Shown: positions 1 to 8,067 of the stretch, piece by piece
Position numbering within the stretch: position 1 is the first letter of the stretch
Layout of the letters: every line of letters begins with the position of its first letter
Assembly (NCBI GenBank): GCA_022615475.1
Contig: JAKEGQ010000086.1
Span: 1-17,431 of the forward strand
DNA: 17,431 bases
Direction of reading: 5' to 3'
Source of the DNA: Candidatus Methylomirabilota bacterium
GTDB lineage: Bacteria > Methylomirabilota > Methylomirabilia > Methylomirabilales > CSP1-5
Made by a program: the position numbers and the translations under genes
Notes under the pieces: generated by a model
What the model was told of the DNA's origin: nothing
What the model saw: the letters and a program-made list of their open reading frames with translations, nothing else
Databases searched by the model: none

Positions 1-1253
1 AGATAGGACTGGGGATTCTGGATCCACTGGATGAGCCATCCGGGTTCAACCTTGTTGGCAATCCGGATGAGCTCCGGGCCCACCTTGGCTGCCTCCTTGT
101 ACCCCTCGACCGGATGACACCCATAACAGCCCAGGATCTCGAACATACCGATCCCCTGGGTCAAGACAGGGGCCAGGTCCATCCATTCCACCTTGGCCTC
201 CTGGCCCTCGCCTGTCTTGATCGCGGCGGTGAACTCGGTCCGGTCCAGGTGGCATTTCCGGCACGACGACTGGATCATCTCACCCCGCAGGAGCGGGAAT
301 TCCCACAGGATGCTGGGGCTGCCACCGTACTCCCTGCCGAGGCCATGGGGAGTATCAGGGATCCGACCCTCAACCCTCCGTTCGAAATCGAGAGCCGTCC
401 CCTGACCCTCATGGCAGACCGTACAACCGAACCGACTCACGGGGTGTTTCCCCAGGATGGCCTCGCGATTCGGGTGGGTCCGAAAGGGTGGCGGGGCGTT
501 CTCGAATCCGGGCCGGTCGATCCCGAGATGACAGGTCTCGCACCGGTCGACCCGGAGGACGAAGACGTCAAATTCATTCCTATCCAGCCCGTCCAGCACC
601 ACCTGTTTCACTTCCAGCGGGCGGGACCGGATGGCCTCAAGGCGCTGTTCCAGGCGGAGGACCTCCGCGGTGGCTCCCTTGATCTTCTCCCGCACCTCTT
701 GCGCGGCCCGGTCGAACTTCTTCACGCGTTCCTTTGCCGCCTCGAGCTTTTGCTTCGCGTCCTCCGCCTCAGGCTCGAGCTTGCGCTCGAGCTCCTTCAG
801 CCGGTCCACTTCGGCCTGCTCGGCGGCAGCGTCTTTTCCCTCATGTTTCGCCTTGTCACGCCAGTAGTACGCCTCGTCCAGCTCACTCCGGGTAAATCGT
901 AGCTCCTGATTGATGTCGTCATACGTCGCCTTCAGTCCCGCGACCTCCCGGACGGCGGCCTGATAGTCCGGTCCCCGTCGGGCCTCCTCGGCCCATCTGA
1001 GCTCCTCACGTAACTTCTCGAGGCTCGTCTGTGCCTCGGGCTGATTCAGGCGCGCGCGGGCCCCCTCCAACTCCTGCTGGATCATCTGGTATTCCACCTG
1101 CTTGAACGCGGTCTGGTATCGGATCCAGGGTCGCCGCGAGATCGACTCGTCCCACAGGGCCCAAACGGTCGACGCGACCAAGACCATGCTGGAGATGAAG
1201 AAGATGCCCCGGAGCGAGCGCTTTTCGTCGGGCACAAACTGCCGCCGCGGCAT
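1..1253 (-). CDS. Membrane-anchored coiled-coil multihaem cytochrome c (partial, C-terminus outside window)
   Basis: This is probably the electron-accepting cytochrome of the adjacent quinol:cytochrome c oxidoreductase, replacing cytochrome c1/f. The reading frame runs open from an ATG at 1253 off the window edge, giving 417 visible residues. A single N-terminal membrane helix lies at about residues 16-34. A long charged, Glu/Lys/Arg-rich stretch at about 45-230 looks like coiled coil. Four CxxCH haem c sites follow at residues 238-242 (CETCH), 277-281 (CTVCH), 331-335 (CRKCH) and 376-380 (CYGCH). A GAGGAG ribosome site lies about 12 nt upstream of the start. It is the last visible gene of the Rieske/cytochrome b operon, 44 nt after the subunit IV gene. 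More haem sites may lie beyond the edge. Haem sites, helix and coiled coil are seen; the role in complex III is inferred from operon position. Confidence 0.85.
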   Translation of the reverse strand, partial: MPRRQFVPDEKRSLRGIFFISSMVLVASTVWALWDESISRRPWIRYQTAFKQVEYQMIQQELEGARARLNQPEAQTSLEKLREELRWAEEARRGPDYQAAVREVAGLKATYDDINQELRFTRSELDEAYYWRDKAKHEGKDAAAEQAEVDRLKELERKLEPEAEDAKQKLEAAKERVKKFDRAAQEVREKIKGATAEVLRLEQRLEAIRSRPLEVKQVVLDGLDRNEFDVFVLRVDRCETCHLGIDRPGFENAPPPFRTHPNREAILGKHPVSRFGCTVCHEGQGTALDFERRVEGRIPDTPHGLGREYGGSPSILWEFPLLRGEMIQSSCRKCHLDRTEFTAAIKTGEGQEAKVEWMDLAPVLTQGIGMFEILGCYGCHPVEGYKEAAKVGPELIRIANKVEPGWLIQWIQNPQSY

Positions 1254-1297
1254 CGGGTAAATTGCTCCTCGCGTGAAGTCGCTACGGACCGGTGCGG

Positions 1298-2113
1298 TCA
1301 GACATTAAACCAGGGGGTGACCCAGATATATTTAATATTGAAGGCGATGCGCAAAAACATCTTAATGGGGAGCCCCAGCATCGTGAGAAGCAGGAACGCG
1401 ACGATCCCGTATCGCAGGGGGCCCAGCTCCTGCAGGATCGGGCTCGTCTTGCTCTTCCGGAACCAGAAGGCCACCGGCAGCACGATCAGGTAGAGGATGA
1501 CCAGGGTCAGTCCCAAGAGCTCCACATCAAGGATCTTGGGATTTCCCAGAAGCTTGAACGGTCCCCAGTACGGCAGATCGACATTCGTCAAGGCGACGAC
1601 CTTGTGCGGGTCCCACACCTCCCAGGGCCAGAAGAGGTTCCATCCCGGACCCCGGAGAAAGACCCCGGTGACGATGAGGCTGACCCAGAGGACCAGAAAT
1701 CCAAAGAGAAACGTGGTCACCGCAAACTTCCGCTCCTGGAACGTGTAGTAGCCGTTCCCTTTCGGATTGATATCGATGAACGGGATCACCATCAGCCCCA
1801 CGATGATCAGGGTAGGAAGGACCACGCCGGCCATCCACGGGTCGAAGTAGACGAGCATCTCCTGGAGACCCAGAAAGTACCATGGGGCCTTCGACGGGTT
1901 CGGCGTGTTCGTTGGATTGGCCGGCTCCTCCATGGGGGCGTCGATGCCGAGCGACCAGACCATTAGCAGGGCCATGAGGATAATGGAGCAGACAAACTCC
2001 GACCGCACGAGGTAGGGCCAGCAATGGACCTTGTCCTCGATCGGCTTGATCTTGGGCTTCGGCGCTGCCTTCGCCTTTTCGGCTACCGCCGCCCGGCCTG
2101 GTGCCTCTGCCAT
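1298..2113 (-). CDS. Cytochrome b/b6 C-terminal domain protein (subunit IV / QcrC-like)
   Basis: Second half of a split cytochrome b, carrying part of the quinol oxidation (Qo) site of a b6c-type complex in the cytoplasmic membrane. The protein has 271 residues. An Ala/Lys/Pro-rich N-terminal tail covers residues 1-27, a first membrane helix about 40-57, and four or so further helices follow (about 97-115, 131-153, 195-217, 230-250). The Qo motif lies at 76-79 and reads APWY within SKAPWYFLGLQE, where canonical cytochrome b has PEWY. This block resembles, from memory, the subunit IV region of Bacillus QcrC rather than mitochondrial cytochrome b. No haem c motif is fused to it; the cytochrome is a separate gene downstream. 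A GGAGGGTGAGG ribosome site directly precedes the ATG at 2113. It lies 43 nt after the b6-like gene and is surely co-transcribed with it. Confidence 0.9.
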   Translation of the reverse strand: MAEAPGRAAVAEKAKAAPKPKIKPIEDKVHCWPYLVRSEFVCSIILMALLMVWSLGIDAPMEEPANPTNTPNPSKAPWYFLGLQEMLVYFDPWMAGVVLPTLIIVGLMVIPFIDINPKGNGYYTFQERKFAVTTFLFGFLVLWVSLIVTGVFLRGPGWNLFWPWEVWDPHKVVALTNVDLPYWGPFKLLGNPKILDVELLGLTLVILYLIVLPVAFWFRKSKTSPILQELGPLRYGIVAFLLLTMLGLPIKMFLRIAFNIKYIWVTPWFNV

Positions 2114-2156
2114 CCCTCACCCTCCACTGGGAAACGGGTGCGATGCCTCGGGTGCC

Positions 2157-2930
2157 TTAGAGCGGACCCGAGATTCCTCCGTCCTTCCGAATGCGCCAGA
2201 AGTGGACGATCATCAACAGGCTGGCCAGGATGGGTAAAAAGATACAGTGCAACACGTAAAACCGGAGCAAAGTCGGGGGGCCCACGATCGTCCCGCCCAG
2301 GAGAAAGGCGCGGGCATCGTACCGTGGCGTCACCCCCGCCAGGTGGGCGAAGGGACCCTCGTGGCCCAGCAGCGGCGTCGCCCTGGCCATGTTGGTTCCC
2401 ACCGTGACCGCCCAGATCGAGAGTTGGTCCCACGGGAGCAGATACCCTGTGAAGGAGAGGAGCAGGGTGAGGGTGAGGAGGATGACCCCGATGACCCAGT
2501 TGAACTCACGCGGCGACTTGTAGGAGCCGGTCATGAAGACCCGAAACATGTGGAGCCACACGGTGAGGACCATGCCGTGGGCCGCCCACCGGTGCATGTT
2601 GCGGACGAGCATCCCGAAGGGCACGTCGAACTGGAGATATTTCATGTCGGCATAGGCGTACTCCGCCACCGGCCGGTAATAAAACATCAGGACCACCCCC
2701 GTCACCGTCAGGACGAGGAAGAGGAGAAAGGTGATCCCCCCCATGCACCAGGTAAACCGGATACGGATGGCATGGCGCCGGACCTTGGGCGGATGGAGAT
2801 GCATCCAGACGTTCGACATGATCTGGAGCGTCCGGTTCCGCGGGGTGTCGGCGTAATCATGGCGGAACATCGAGCGCCAGACCTGAGATTCGAGGATCGT
2901 CTTTTTCAGATCCTTGAGCCGCTTGAACAT
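2157..2930 (-). CDS. qcrB: Cytochrome b6-like N-terminal cytochrome b (QcrB/PetB type)
   Basis: Dihaem cytochrome b of the quinol:cytochrome c oxidoreductase, 257 residues and four core membrane helices. The haem ligand pairs are H113/H127 and H228/H243. The second pair is 15 residues apart, the spacing of cytochrome b6 rather than of mitochondrial cytochrome b (14). C62, in the stretch FTWCMGG, lines up with the Cys that covalently binds the extra haem c (ci/cn) in b6 and in Bacillus QcrB, so that haem is predicted here. TGYLLPWDQ at about 161-169 is the family's conserved helix C motif. The gene starts with ATG at 2930, 21 nt after the Rieske stop, and is followed by the separate subunit IV gene. 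The symbol follows the Bacillus menaquinol type; petB would be equally fair. Family assignment is very secure; the haem ci prediction rests on motif alignment from memory. Confidence 0.93.
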   Translation of the reverse strand: MFKRLKDLKKTILESQVWRSMFRHDYADTPRNRTLQIMSNVWMHLHPPKVRRHAIRIRFTWCMGGITFLLFLVLTVTGVVLMFYYRPVAEYAYADMKYLQFDVPFGMLVRNMHRWAAHGMVLTVWLHMFRVFMTGSYKSPREFNWVIGVILLTLTLLLSFTGYLLPWDQLSIWAVTVGTNMARATPLLGHEGPFAHLAGVTPRYDARAFLLGGTIVGPPTLLRFYVLHCIFLPILASLLMIVHFWRIRKDGGISGPL

Positions 2931-2951
2931 GTCCCCTCCCTCGTGGATCCC

Positions 2952-3512
2952 CTACACCCTGAGGAGACTCTCCGGGTATTGTTCGTCCGGGTCCTCACCC
3001 GGCCGCATGCTGTACAGGATCGATCTGTCGACCAACAGGTCCCCTTCCGGGCCGAGCGTGAGCTTCACGCGGTCCATGGGGCGCGGGGCTGGTCCCTCGT
3101 AATTGAAGCCGCTTATGTAGTAGCCGCTGCCGTGGCAGGGGCATTTGTACTTCCGGTCGGCCGGGATCCAGTTCGGCGTGCACCCGAGGTGAGTGCAGAT
3201 GGCCAGCATGGCGAAAAAGCTCCCATCTTCGTACCGGACGATCCAGGTGCGGTGAGATTGCTTGAACCGGTCATCCACCGTCCCCGGTTGGTAGGTATCC
3301 GGCCGGCCGGCGTTGAACCGGGGGTCCGGCTCGAACAAGACCCGCGGGAACATGAAGCGTAGGAAGGCAACCGAGACGGTAGAGAGAAAAGCCAGCACCC
3401 CGCCCCACGCTGTCAGGGAGAGGAAATCCCGCCGCGACCAGATCGTCGCCTCGCCTTCCTCCTCGGCCTCAGCGCCGAGCTTCCCGATGTCCACTCCGGT
3501 GTCCCTGGCCAC
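2952..3512 (-). CDS. qcrA: Rieske [2Fe-2S] iron-sulfur protein of complex III
   Basis: High-potential iron-sulfur subunit that takes one electron from quinol at the Qo site. The protein has 186 residues. The cluster ligands are all present: C106 and H108 in CTHLGC, and C124 and H127 in CPCHGSGY, with C111 and C126 as the disulfide pair. A twin-arginine-like stretch SRRDFLSL at 26-33 followed by a hydrophobic helix (about 34-56) suggests Tat export and an uncleaved anchor, as in other Rieske proteins. The start is GTG at 3512, supported by AGGAAAG five nt upstream and by the position of the Tat motif. First gene of the four-gene complex III operon, behind the promoter at 3648-3676. Its ribosome site touches an inverted repeat (3520-3536), which could influence translation or be an operator. 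Confidence 0.95.
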   Translation of the reverse strand: MARDTGVDIGKLGAEAEEEGEATIWSRRDFLSLTAWGGVLAFLSTVSVAFLRFMFPRVLFEPDPRFNAGRPDTYQPGTVDDRFKQSHRTWIVRYEDGSFFAMLAICTHLGCTPNWIPADRKYKCPCHGSGYYISGFNYEGPAPRPMDRVKLTLGPEGDLLVDRSILYSMRPGEDPDEQYPESLLRV

Positions 3513-3519
3513 CGCTTTC

Positions 3520-3536
3520 CTGATTCCCCTAATCAG
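3520..3536 (-). promoter_or_regulatory. Inverted repeat at the Rieske ribosome-binding site
   Basis: Perfect 6-bp arms CTGATT and AATCAG separated by AGGGG when read on the minus strand. The downstream arm ends inside the AGGAAAG ribosome site of the GTG start at 3512. It could fold in the mRNA and partly hide the ribosome site, or serve as a protein-binding dyad. The repeat is seen; the function is inferred. Confidence 0.4.
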
Positions 3537-3543
3537 ACGAACA

Positions 3544-3568
3544 CCCCACCCGCTCCTCCTGGGCGGGG
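3544..3568 (-). promoter_or_regulatory. GC-rich leader hairpin of the complex III transcript
   Basis: On the minus strand CCCCGCCC pairs with GGGTGGGG (seven G-C pairs and one G-U) around a nine-base loop, AGGAGGAGC. It would lie in the 5' untranslated region about 32-56 nt before the Rieske start. The loop carries a Shine-Dalgarno-like AGGAGGAG, but no long reading frame follows it. No T-run follows, so it is not an obvious terminator. Confidence 0.35.
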
Positions 3569-3647
3569 ATGCATCTCGTCAGTAGTGATGTTGTCGAGGG
3601 CTGGATCGACCTCTTGAGGGTGCTCTTTTTCTCCTTCTCGGTCTCTT

Positions 3648-3676
3648 TTTCTAACGAGAAGTACCGGTAATGTCAA
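3648..3676 (-). promoter_or_regulatory. Predicted sigma70-type promoter of the complex III operon
   Basis: Minus-strand reading: a perfect -35 TTGACA (3676-3671), a 17-nt spacer, then -10 TAGAAA (3653-3648, four of six consensus bases). It would start transcription near 3641 and give a leader of about 130 nt before the Rieske gene. The surrounding 3513-3782 interval has no gene; it holds this promoter, two leader repeats and a weak terminator-like stem for the upstream nnrS gene. Confidence 0.55.
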
Positions 3677-3680
3677 GAGC

Positions 3681-3708
3681 AAAAGCGCCCCCTCACCCCG
3701 TGCGGCGC
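3681..3708 (-). terminator. Weak candidate intrinsic terminator after nnrS
   Basis: On the minus strand GCGCC and GGCGC form a 5-bp stem around a 14-nt loop, followed by TTTT. The stem and T-run are both short and the loop is large, so this is only a candidate. It sits between the nnrS stop (3783) and the complex III promoter, where a terminator would be expected. Confidence 0.25.
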
Positions 3709-3782
3709 GCTGGGTGTCCGGCCCCGCCTGAGGCGAATGAGCTCCGGCGGGCTGCCCCCGCGCCGTTCGGGGATCCCACCCC

Positions 3783-5195
3783 TCACTCCGCCGCCGCCGT
3801 CTTCCACAAGTTGATGGCCAGGCACGTGACGGCCACCAGCCCGATCATCCCCGAAAAGCCGAAGGCAGCTTGCGCAATGAGGGTGCTTCCGGGAACCGCG
3901 TCGATGAGACTCGACGGGACAAGCACAGGCAGTATGCGGCAGGCCGCCGCTGTACTCCCCAGCCAAAAGGTTGCATCGACTAATCGGACACTGGCCACAC
4001 GTCGCTTCCTCAGCAAGCCTGGGATCACACGGACCGACACGCCGAAGATCAGGTGGGTGATGAAGCCCAGGAGGACCATGTGCCGGATGGCGTCCGTGGC
4101 GATCGGCAGCGGGTTCCCCAACAGGCTGGCCCCTCCGACGAGCATCTCGAAAAGTGCGGCAAGGACGAGCCAGACGTACGCCACATACACCAATCGTTCA
4201 AACCGGCCGAATTCTCCATAATCCGGCAGGCCCCACCGTGTGGGCCGCTTGTCGGGGAGCGGCGCGACCTTCCGGTTCACCGTCCACGCATCCCGGCACC
4301 GGGTCAGGATGTCCAGCTGCCACACAAACCAGAGGATGACCCCTCCCTTGAGGAGCGACCCTAGACTGGATACGATGCGGGCGATCTCGGCATCCAGTCC
4401 GGAAACGAGTGGCATCGATGGGATCACCTGGAGGCCCAGGCAGACGAGATAGGCGTATGCCGCCCCGCGGACCGGCCAGTCTGGAGCACGGAGTGTGAGA
4501 TACAAGGGGAGCATGCGGACAGAAAAGGCGAAAGCCACGGGAAGCAACACGAGACCAATGAAGATCTCGATGCCGAATTGATTCCAGGCCGGGTCCATCA
4601 CCATGTCCCCGCGCCGAGCCATGTCAAAGAGCATCAGAAGATTGATTGAGGCATACAGGACCCAGCCGGCCAACATGGTCACGAAAAAGGGCCGAACCGA
4701 CAGGAGCGCCGGTTGCCTCTTGACATCTCTGACCCCGCGCAGAGTCCGGAGAAGCAGGGTCACGTAGGTTCCTATCCCGCCCCACTCCAAGAGACCCGAA
4801 CCCACCACGGCCCAATACGCGAAGGCGCTCTCGCCGCGATACGCGAGGGTCGGATGGGCAAGAGTGCGAAGGATGAGGCCCCCCGCCATGAGCCACAGGA
4901 TCGGGTGGAGCCATCGGGGGTTGGCTATCGGCACGCTCGCCAGCCGCGGAATAATGTGCAGGCTGATCCCAATGATGAAGAGACCGGCCCAGCCGACGAG
5001 TTGTACGTGCCCATGCGTCTGGACCAGGCCGGCAAACCCCCTCCCGAGGGAAAAATCGAATCCAATGATAAACGCCAGATGGGCGCCGATGGCAAACCCG
5101 GCAAATACTGCGGTGGCGAGGGCCACCCAGATGTAGCCGATCTGAAACTCGGCCTGTGTGGTTTTGGGATCGGAAATAACTGGGAGGGCACTCAT
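3783..5195 (-). CDS. nnrS: NnrS family haem- and copper-containing membrane protein
   Basis: Polytopic membrane protein of 470 residues with about 12 hydrophobic helices, the usual NnrS size. NnrS proteins occur with denitrification genes, bind haem and copper, and protect against nitric oxide; their exact reaction is unsettled. Diagnostic blocks are QTHGHVQLVGWAGLFIIG at about 59-76 (H61, H63) with H80 in the following helix, and RHMVLLGFITHLIFGVSVRV at about 371-390 (H372, H381). Start ATG at 5193-5195 has a modest GAGAGAAAG ribosome site. The gene lies upstream of the complex III operon but is separated from it by a 270-bp intergenic region with its own promoter. Its presence fits the NO-producing NirK on the opposite side of the window. 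Family call is secure; the NO role is family knowledge. Confidence 0.88.
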   Translation of the reverse strand: MSALPVISDPKTTQAEFQIGYIWVALATAVFAGFAIGAHLAFIIGFDFSLGRGFAGLVQTHGHVQLVGWAGLFIIGISLHIIPRLASVPIANPRWLHPILWLMAGGLILRTLAHPTLAYRGESAFAYWAVVGSGLLEWGGIGTYVTLLLRTLRGVRDVKRQPALLSVRPFFVTMLAGWVLYASINLLMLFDMARRGDMVMDPAWNQFGIEIFIGLVLLPVAFAFSVRMLPLYLTLRAPDWPVRGAAYAYLVCLGLQVIPSMPLVSGLDAEIARIVSSLGSLLKGGVILWFVWQLDILTRCRDAWTVNRKVAPLPDKRPTRWGLPDYGEFGRFERLVYVAYVWLVLAALFEMLVGGASLLGNPLPIATDAIRHMVLLGFITHLIFGVSVRVIPGLLRKRRVASVRLVDATFWLGSTAAACRILPVLVPSSLIDAVPGSTLIAQAAFGFSGMIGLVAVTCLAINLWKTAAAE

Positions 5196-5346
5196 TTCTT
5201 TCTCTCGACAAAACGGGGGAGGGGATGCGTTATAGACCAGAGAAGCGGGTCAACCGGCGGATGAATCGTCCATCACGAAATTCTCCGGCGAGGCGCATGG
5301 GCGTGCCTCCCTTCGAGAGTCAATTGCCACCGACGCTGCGGGGGCG

Positions 5347-5805
5347 CTAGGACTGAGCTTTTCTGGCTGCCTTGCGGGAAGATTGACGCGGGGCCTGCCC
5401 CTGCTTCCGATGGATGAGGGCCCGCAAGAGATCAGTCTTCGTAATGATGCCGACGAGGATTTCTCCCCTGACGACCGGGAGGCCCCCGATCCGGTATTTC
5501 AAGAGGAGGTGGGCGGCCTCTTCGACCGACGCCTCGCGATGGATGGTCACGACCGCGCGGGCCATCACCTCCCAGATGCGGACCTTTTCGGCCAGGTACG
5601 GGATCTCGTGCATCTCGAGGCTCGCCGCCCGGGAGGGAAGCGCGTGCCGGAGGTCCCGGTCGGTGACGATCCCGACCAATCGACCCTGTTCCACGACCGG
5701 CAGGTGCCGGATCCGGTGCTCGCGAATAATGCGCCAGGCGGTCCGCAGCGTCTCCTGCGGCGAGATGGTCACCGGTCGCCGCCGCATCCAGTCTTCAACG
5801 CGCAT
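5347..5805 (-). CDS. Two-CBS-domain protein
   Basis: Small soluble protein of 152 residues made almost entirely of a Bateman module: CBS domain 1 at about residues 3-56 (HLPVVEQGRLVGIVTDRDL) and CBS domain 2 at about 78-132 (GGLPVVRGEILVGIITKTDL). Such stand-alone pairs bind adenine nucleotides and act as energy or redox sensors, usually through a partner protein. The C-terminal 20 residues are basic (RKQ...RKAARKAQS) and could contact nucleic acid or membrane. ATG at 5803-5805 is preceded by GGGAGA. Neighbours are the metal ATPase upstream (about 200 bp gap without a visible gene) and nnrS downstream (about 150 bp gap). No specific partner can be named. The 5806-6006 gap shows only a short CTCAGGCT direct repeat. 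Confidence 0.88.
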   Translation of the reverse strand: MRVEDWMRRRPVTISPQETLRTAWRIIREHRIRHLPVVEQGRLVGIVTDRDLRHALPSRAASLEMHEIPYLAEKVRIWEVMARAVVTIHREASVEEAAHLLLKYRIGGLPVVRGEILVGIITKTDLLRALIHRKQGQAPRQSSRKAARKAQS

Positions 5806-6006
5806 CCGCGTCTCCCTATGAAACCCTTCAAGCCGCGCATGTCGCCGACCGCTTTTCGATCACGACAGGCGTAGGATACCCCGCTCTCCTCCGAGACACA
5901 AGGCCCATTTGCATGCGAGTTTCATGGGGTGTTCAAACGACTGCGGCCCCGGCCCACCTGCGAGCGTGGCCAGCCTGAGGTGGAGCCTGAGAGACGTCCG
6001 CGGCGC

Positions 6007-7992
6007 TCAGATGGTGGGACGACGCAAGAGTCGAAGGCCGTTCAAGACGACGAGCAGGGTGCTCCCCTCGTGACCCACGACGCCGACAGGAAGGGTCATC
6101 CACCCGATCAGGGTCGAGGTCACCAGTCCCAGGATCACCAGCCCCGCGAACCCGAGATTCTGCAGAATCACCCGCCGGCAGCGGCGGCTCAGCTCCAGGG
6201 CCCGCGGGAGCTTCGTCAGGTCGTTAGCCATCAGGACGACATCCGCGGTCTCGAGCGCCACATCGGTCGCCGCCCCGCCCATGGTCACTCCGACGGTCGC
6301 CGCGGCCAGGGCCGGTGCATCATTGACGCCATCCCCGACCATCGCGACCGCACCGCGGGTAGCGACGAGGTCGCGGACCGCCGCCACCTTCTGCTCCGGC
6401 AAGAGTCCCGCGCGCCACTCGGAAATCCCGATCTCCGCCGCGACTGCATTGGCGACTCGCGCATTGTCCCCGGTCAGCATCACCAGATGGGTGATCCCCT
6501 GGCGCCGGAGCTCCTCCACGACCCGGCGGGCTGCCGGCCGGACCGTATCAGCGACCGCGATCAACCCGAGCGGGTGCTCGGCGCCGACTACGATGACGGT
6601 CTTCCCCTGAGACTCGAGCGCCTGGATCCGCGACAGCACCACGCCATCGAACCCTACGCCGGTCTCGCGCATCAACCCCTGATTCCCCACCCAGACACGC
6701 CGTCCCTGCACCACCCCGCGGATCCCGCGCCCCGGGAAGGTCTCGATCTCTTCAGCCGGAATAACGGGCAACCCCTTCTCGCCCGCTGCGTCAACCACCG
6801 CCTTGCCCAGATGATGTTCCGAGCGGACCTCGACGGCAGCCGCCAGACCAAGCACCGCAGCACCGTCCTCCTGGTTCAGCGGAACGACATCGGTCACGCG
6901 CGGCTTGCCCTCGGTCAGCGTCCCCGTCTTATCGAGCGCTACGACCCGGACCGCTGCCGCCTGCTCGAGGGTGATCCCTCCCTTGAAAAGGATTCCGTCG
7001 CGCGCGCCGCCGGCAATCGCGGATAGGACGGCCGCCGGGATGGAGATCACGAGGGCGCAGGGCGAGGCGACCACTAAGAGCGTCATCGCCCGATAGAAGG
7101 TCAGCACGAAGGGCCATCCGAGAAAGAGCGGCGGGATCATGACGAACAGGGCCGCACCCCCCAGAACCACCGCCGTGTAGTAGCGGCCGATCCACTCGGT
7201 CAGATGCTGTGCCTCGGCCTTCTGACTCTGCGCCTCTTCCACGAGGCGGATCACGCGGGCGAGGGTGCTTTCGGAGGCCGGACGGCTCATCCGGATCTCG
7301 AGCACTCCCTGCTGATTGAGGGACCCGGCGTACACCCCATCGCCCGGCCCCTTCTCTACCGGGATCGACTCGCCCGTGATGGGAGACTCATCGACCCCCG
7401 ACCGCCCCGCCAGCACCTCCCCGTCGATCGGGATGCGCTCCGTGGGCCCGACGATCACGATCTCACCCACCCGGAGCTCCGCGACCGGCACGCGGACCTC
7501 TTCACCGTTGCGACGGACGCGGGCGTCTTCAGGACTGAGCGCCATCAGTTGAGTGATGGCCCGCCGTGTCCGGGCCATCGCGAACGACTCTAATGTGTTC
7601 GAGAGCGAGAAGAGAAACATCAGCACCGCCCCCTCCTGCCAGTAATCGATCGTGGCGGCGCCGACGGCTGCCGTCACCATGAGCAGGTTGACGTCAACGG
7701 TTCGTTCGCGCAGGGCGGCGATAGCGTTCCTGGTGCTGTAGTACCCGCCGGACAGATATGCGAGGACAAAAAAGGCGAGTGAGACAACCCGGGGAACCCC
7801 GGAGAAGAGCTCGAGGAGTGTGCCTGCCACCACGGCGAGCAAGCAGACGGCGGTGAGGACCGCCATCTGGCGCCGTTGTGACGCCCCGGCATCCTCGGGG
7901 GCAGGCCGCGGCGCAAAGCCGGGCTCCGCCGCCCGCCGCTCGACCACATCCTTAGGCTGCGGGCAACATGAAATCTCTACTCGGTGCGTCAT
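6007..7992 (-). CDS. P1B-4 type heavy-metal exporting P-type ATPase (Co/Zn/Fe class)
   Basis: ATP-driven metal efflux pump in the cytoplasmic membrane, 661 residues from the ATG at 7992. P-type landmarks: actuator loop TGES (206-209), phosphorylated Asp in DKTGT (D354), TGDN and VGDGVNDAPA. The transport motif is SPC (310-312) and the last helix carries HEGST (from H641). SPC plus HEG(G/S)T marks the P1B-4 group, known for Co2+, Zn2+ and Fe2+ export. No N-terminal HMA domain is present; only a Cys pair (ISCCPQ) near the N-terminus. The usual HP dipeptide of the nucleotide domain reads HH (SEHHLGKA, about 391-398). A GTG start ten codons upstream (8022) is possible but has no ribosome site. 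Divergent from the haem operon, which makes iron or cobalt relevant, though the substrate cannot be settled from sequence. Confidence 0.9.
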   Translation of the reverse strand: MTHRVEISCCPQPKDVVERRAAEPGFAPRPAPEDAGASQRRQMAVLTAVCLLAVVAGTLLELFSGVPRVVSLAFFVLAYLSGGYYSTRNAIAALRERTVDVNLLMVTAAVGAATIDYWQEGAVLMFLFSLSNTLESFAMARTRRAITQLMALSPEDARVRRNGEEVRVPVAELRVGEIVIVGPTERIPIDGEVLAGRSGVDESPITGESIPVEKGPGDGVYAGSLNQQGVLEIRMSRPASESTLARVIRLVEEAQSQKAEAQHLTEWIGRYYTAVVLGGAALFVMIPPLFLGWPFVLTFYRAMTLLVVASPCALVISIPAAVLSAIAGGARDGILFKGGITLEQAAAVRVVALDKTGTLTEGKPRVTDVVPLNQEDGAAVLGLAAAVEVRSEHHLGKAVVDAAGEKGLPVIPAEEIETFPGRGIRGVVQGRRVWVGNQGLMRETGVGFDGVVLSRIQALESQGKTVIVVGAEHPLGLIAVADTVRPAARRVVEELRRQGITHLVMLTGDNARVANAVAAEIGISEWRAGLLPEQKVAAVRDLVATRGAVAMVGDGVNDAPALAAATVGVTMGGAATDVALETADVVLMANDLTKLPRALELSRRCRRVILQNLGFAGLVILGLVTSTLIGWMTLPVGVVGHEGSTLLVVLNGLRLLRRPTI

Positions 7993-8067
7993 CGCCCAGT
8001 TCCGTTCATCTTCGGGAGGCACCGGCCGGCGTCGGCCAGTGCCTCTCTTGTGTGATTGTCAGCAATT

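Noticed and set aside
2247..3362. 371-codon plus-strand frame over cytochrome b and Rieske
   Set aside because: Antisense to two genes with complete cofactor ligands. Similar shadows at 5929-7026 (+), 9745-10662 (-), 10764-11723 (-) and 16285-17355 (-) were dropped for the same reason.
5196..5346. TATAAC near 5230 as -10 of an nnrS promoter
   Set aside because: On the minus strand the only TTGACC nearby is just 13 nt away, too short for a normal sigma70 spacer; the -10 alone is not enough.
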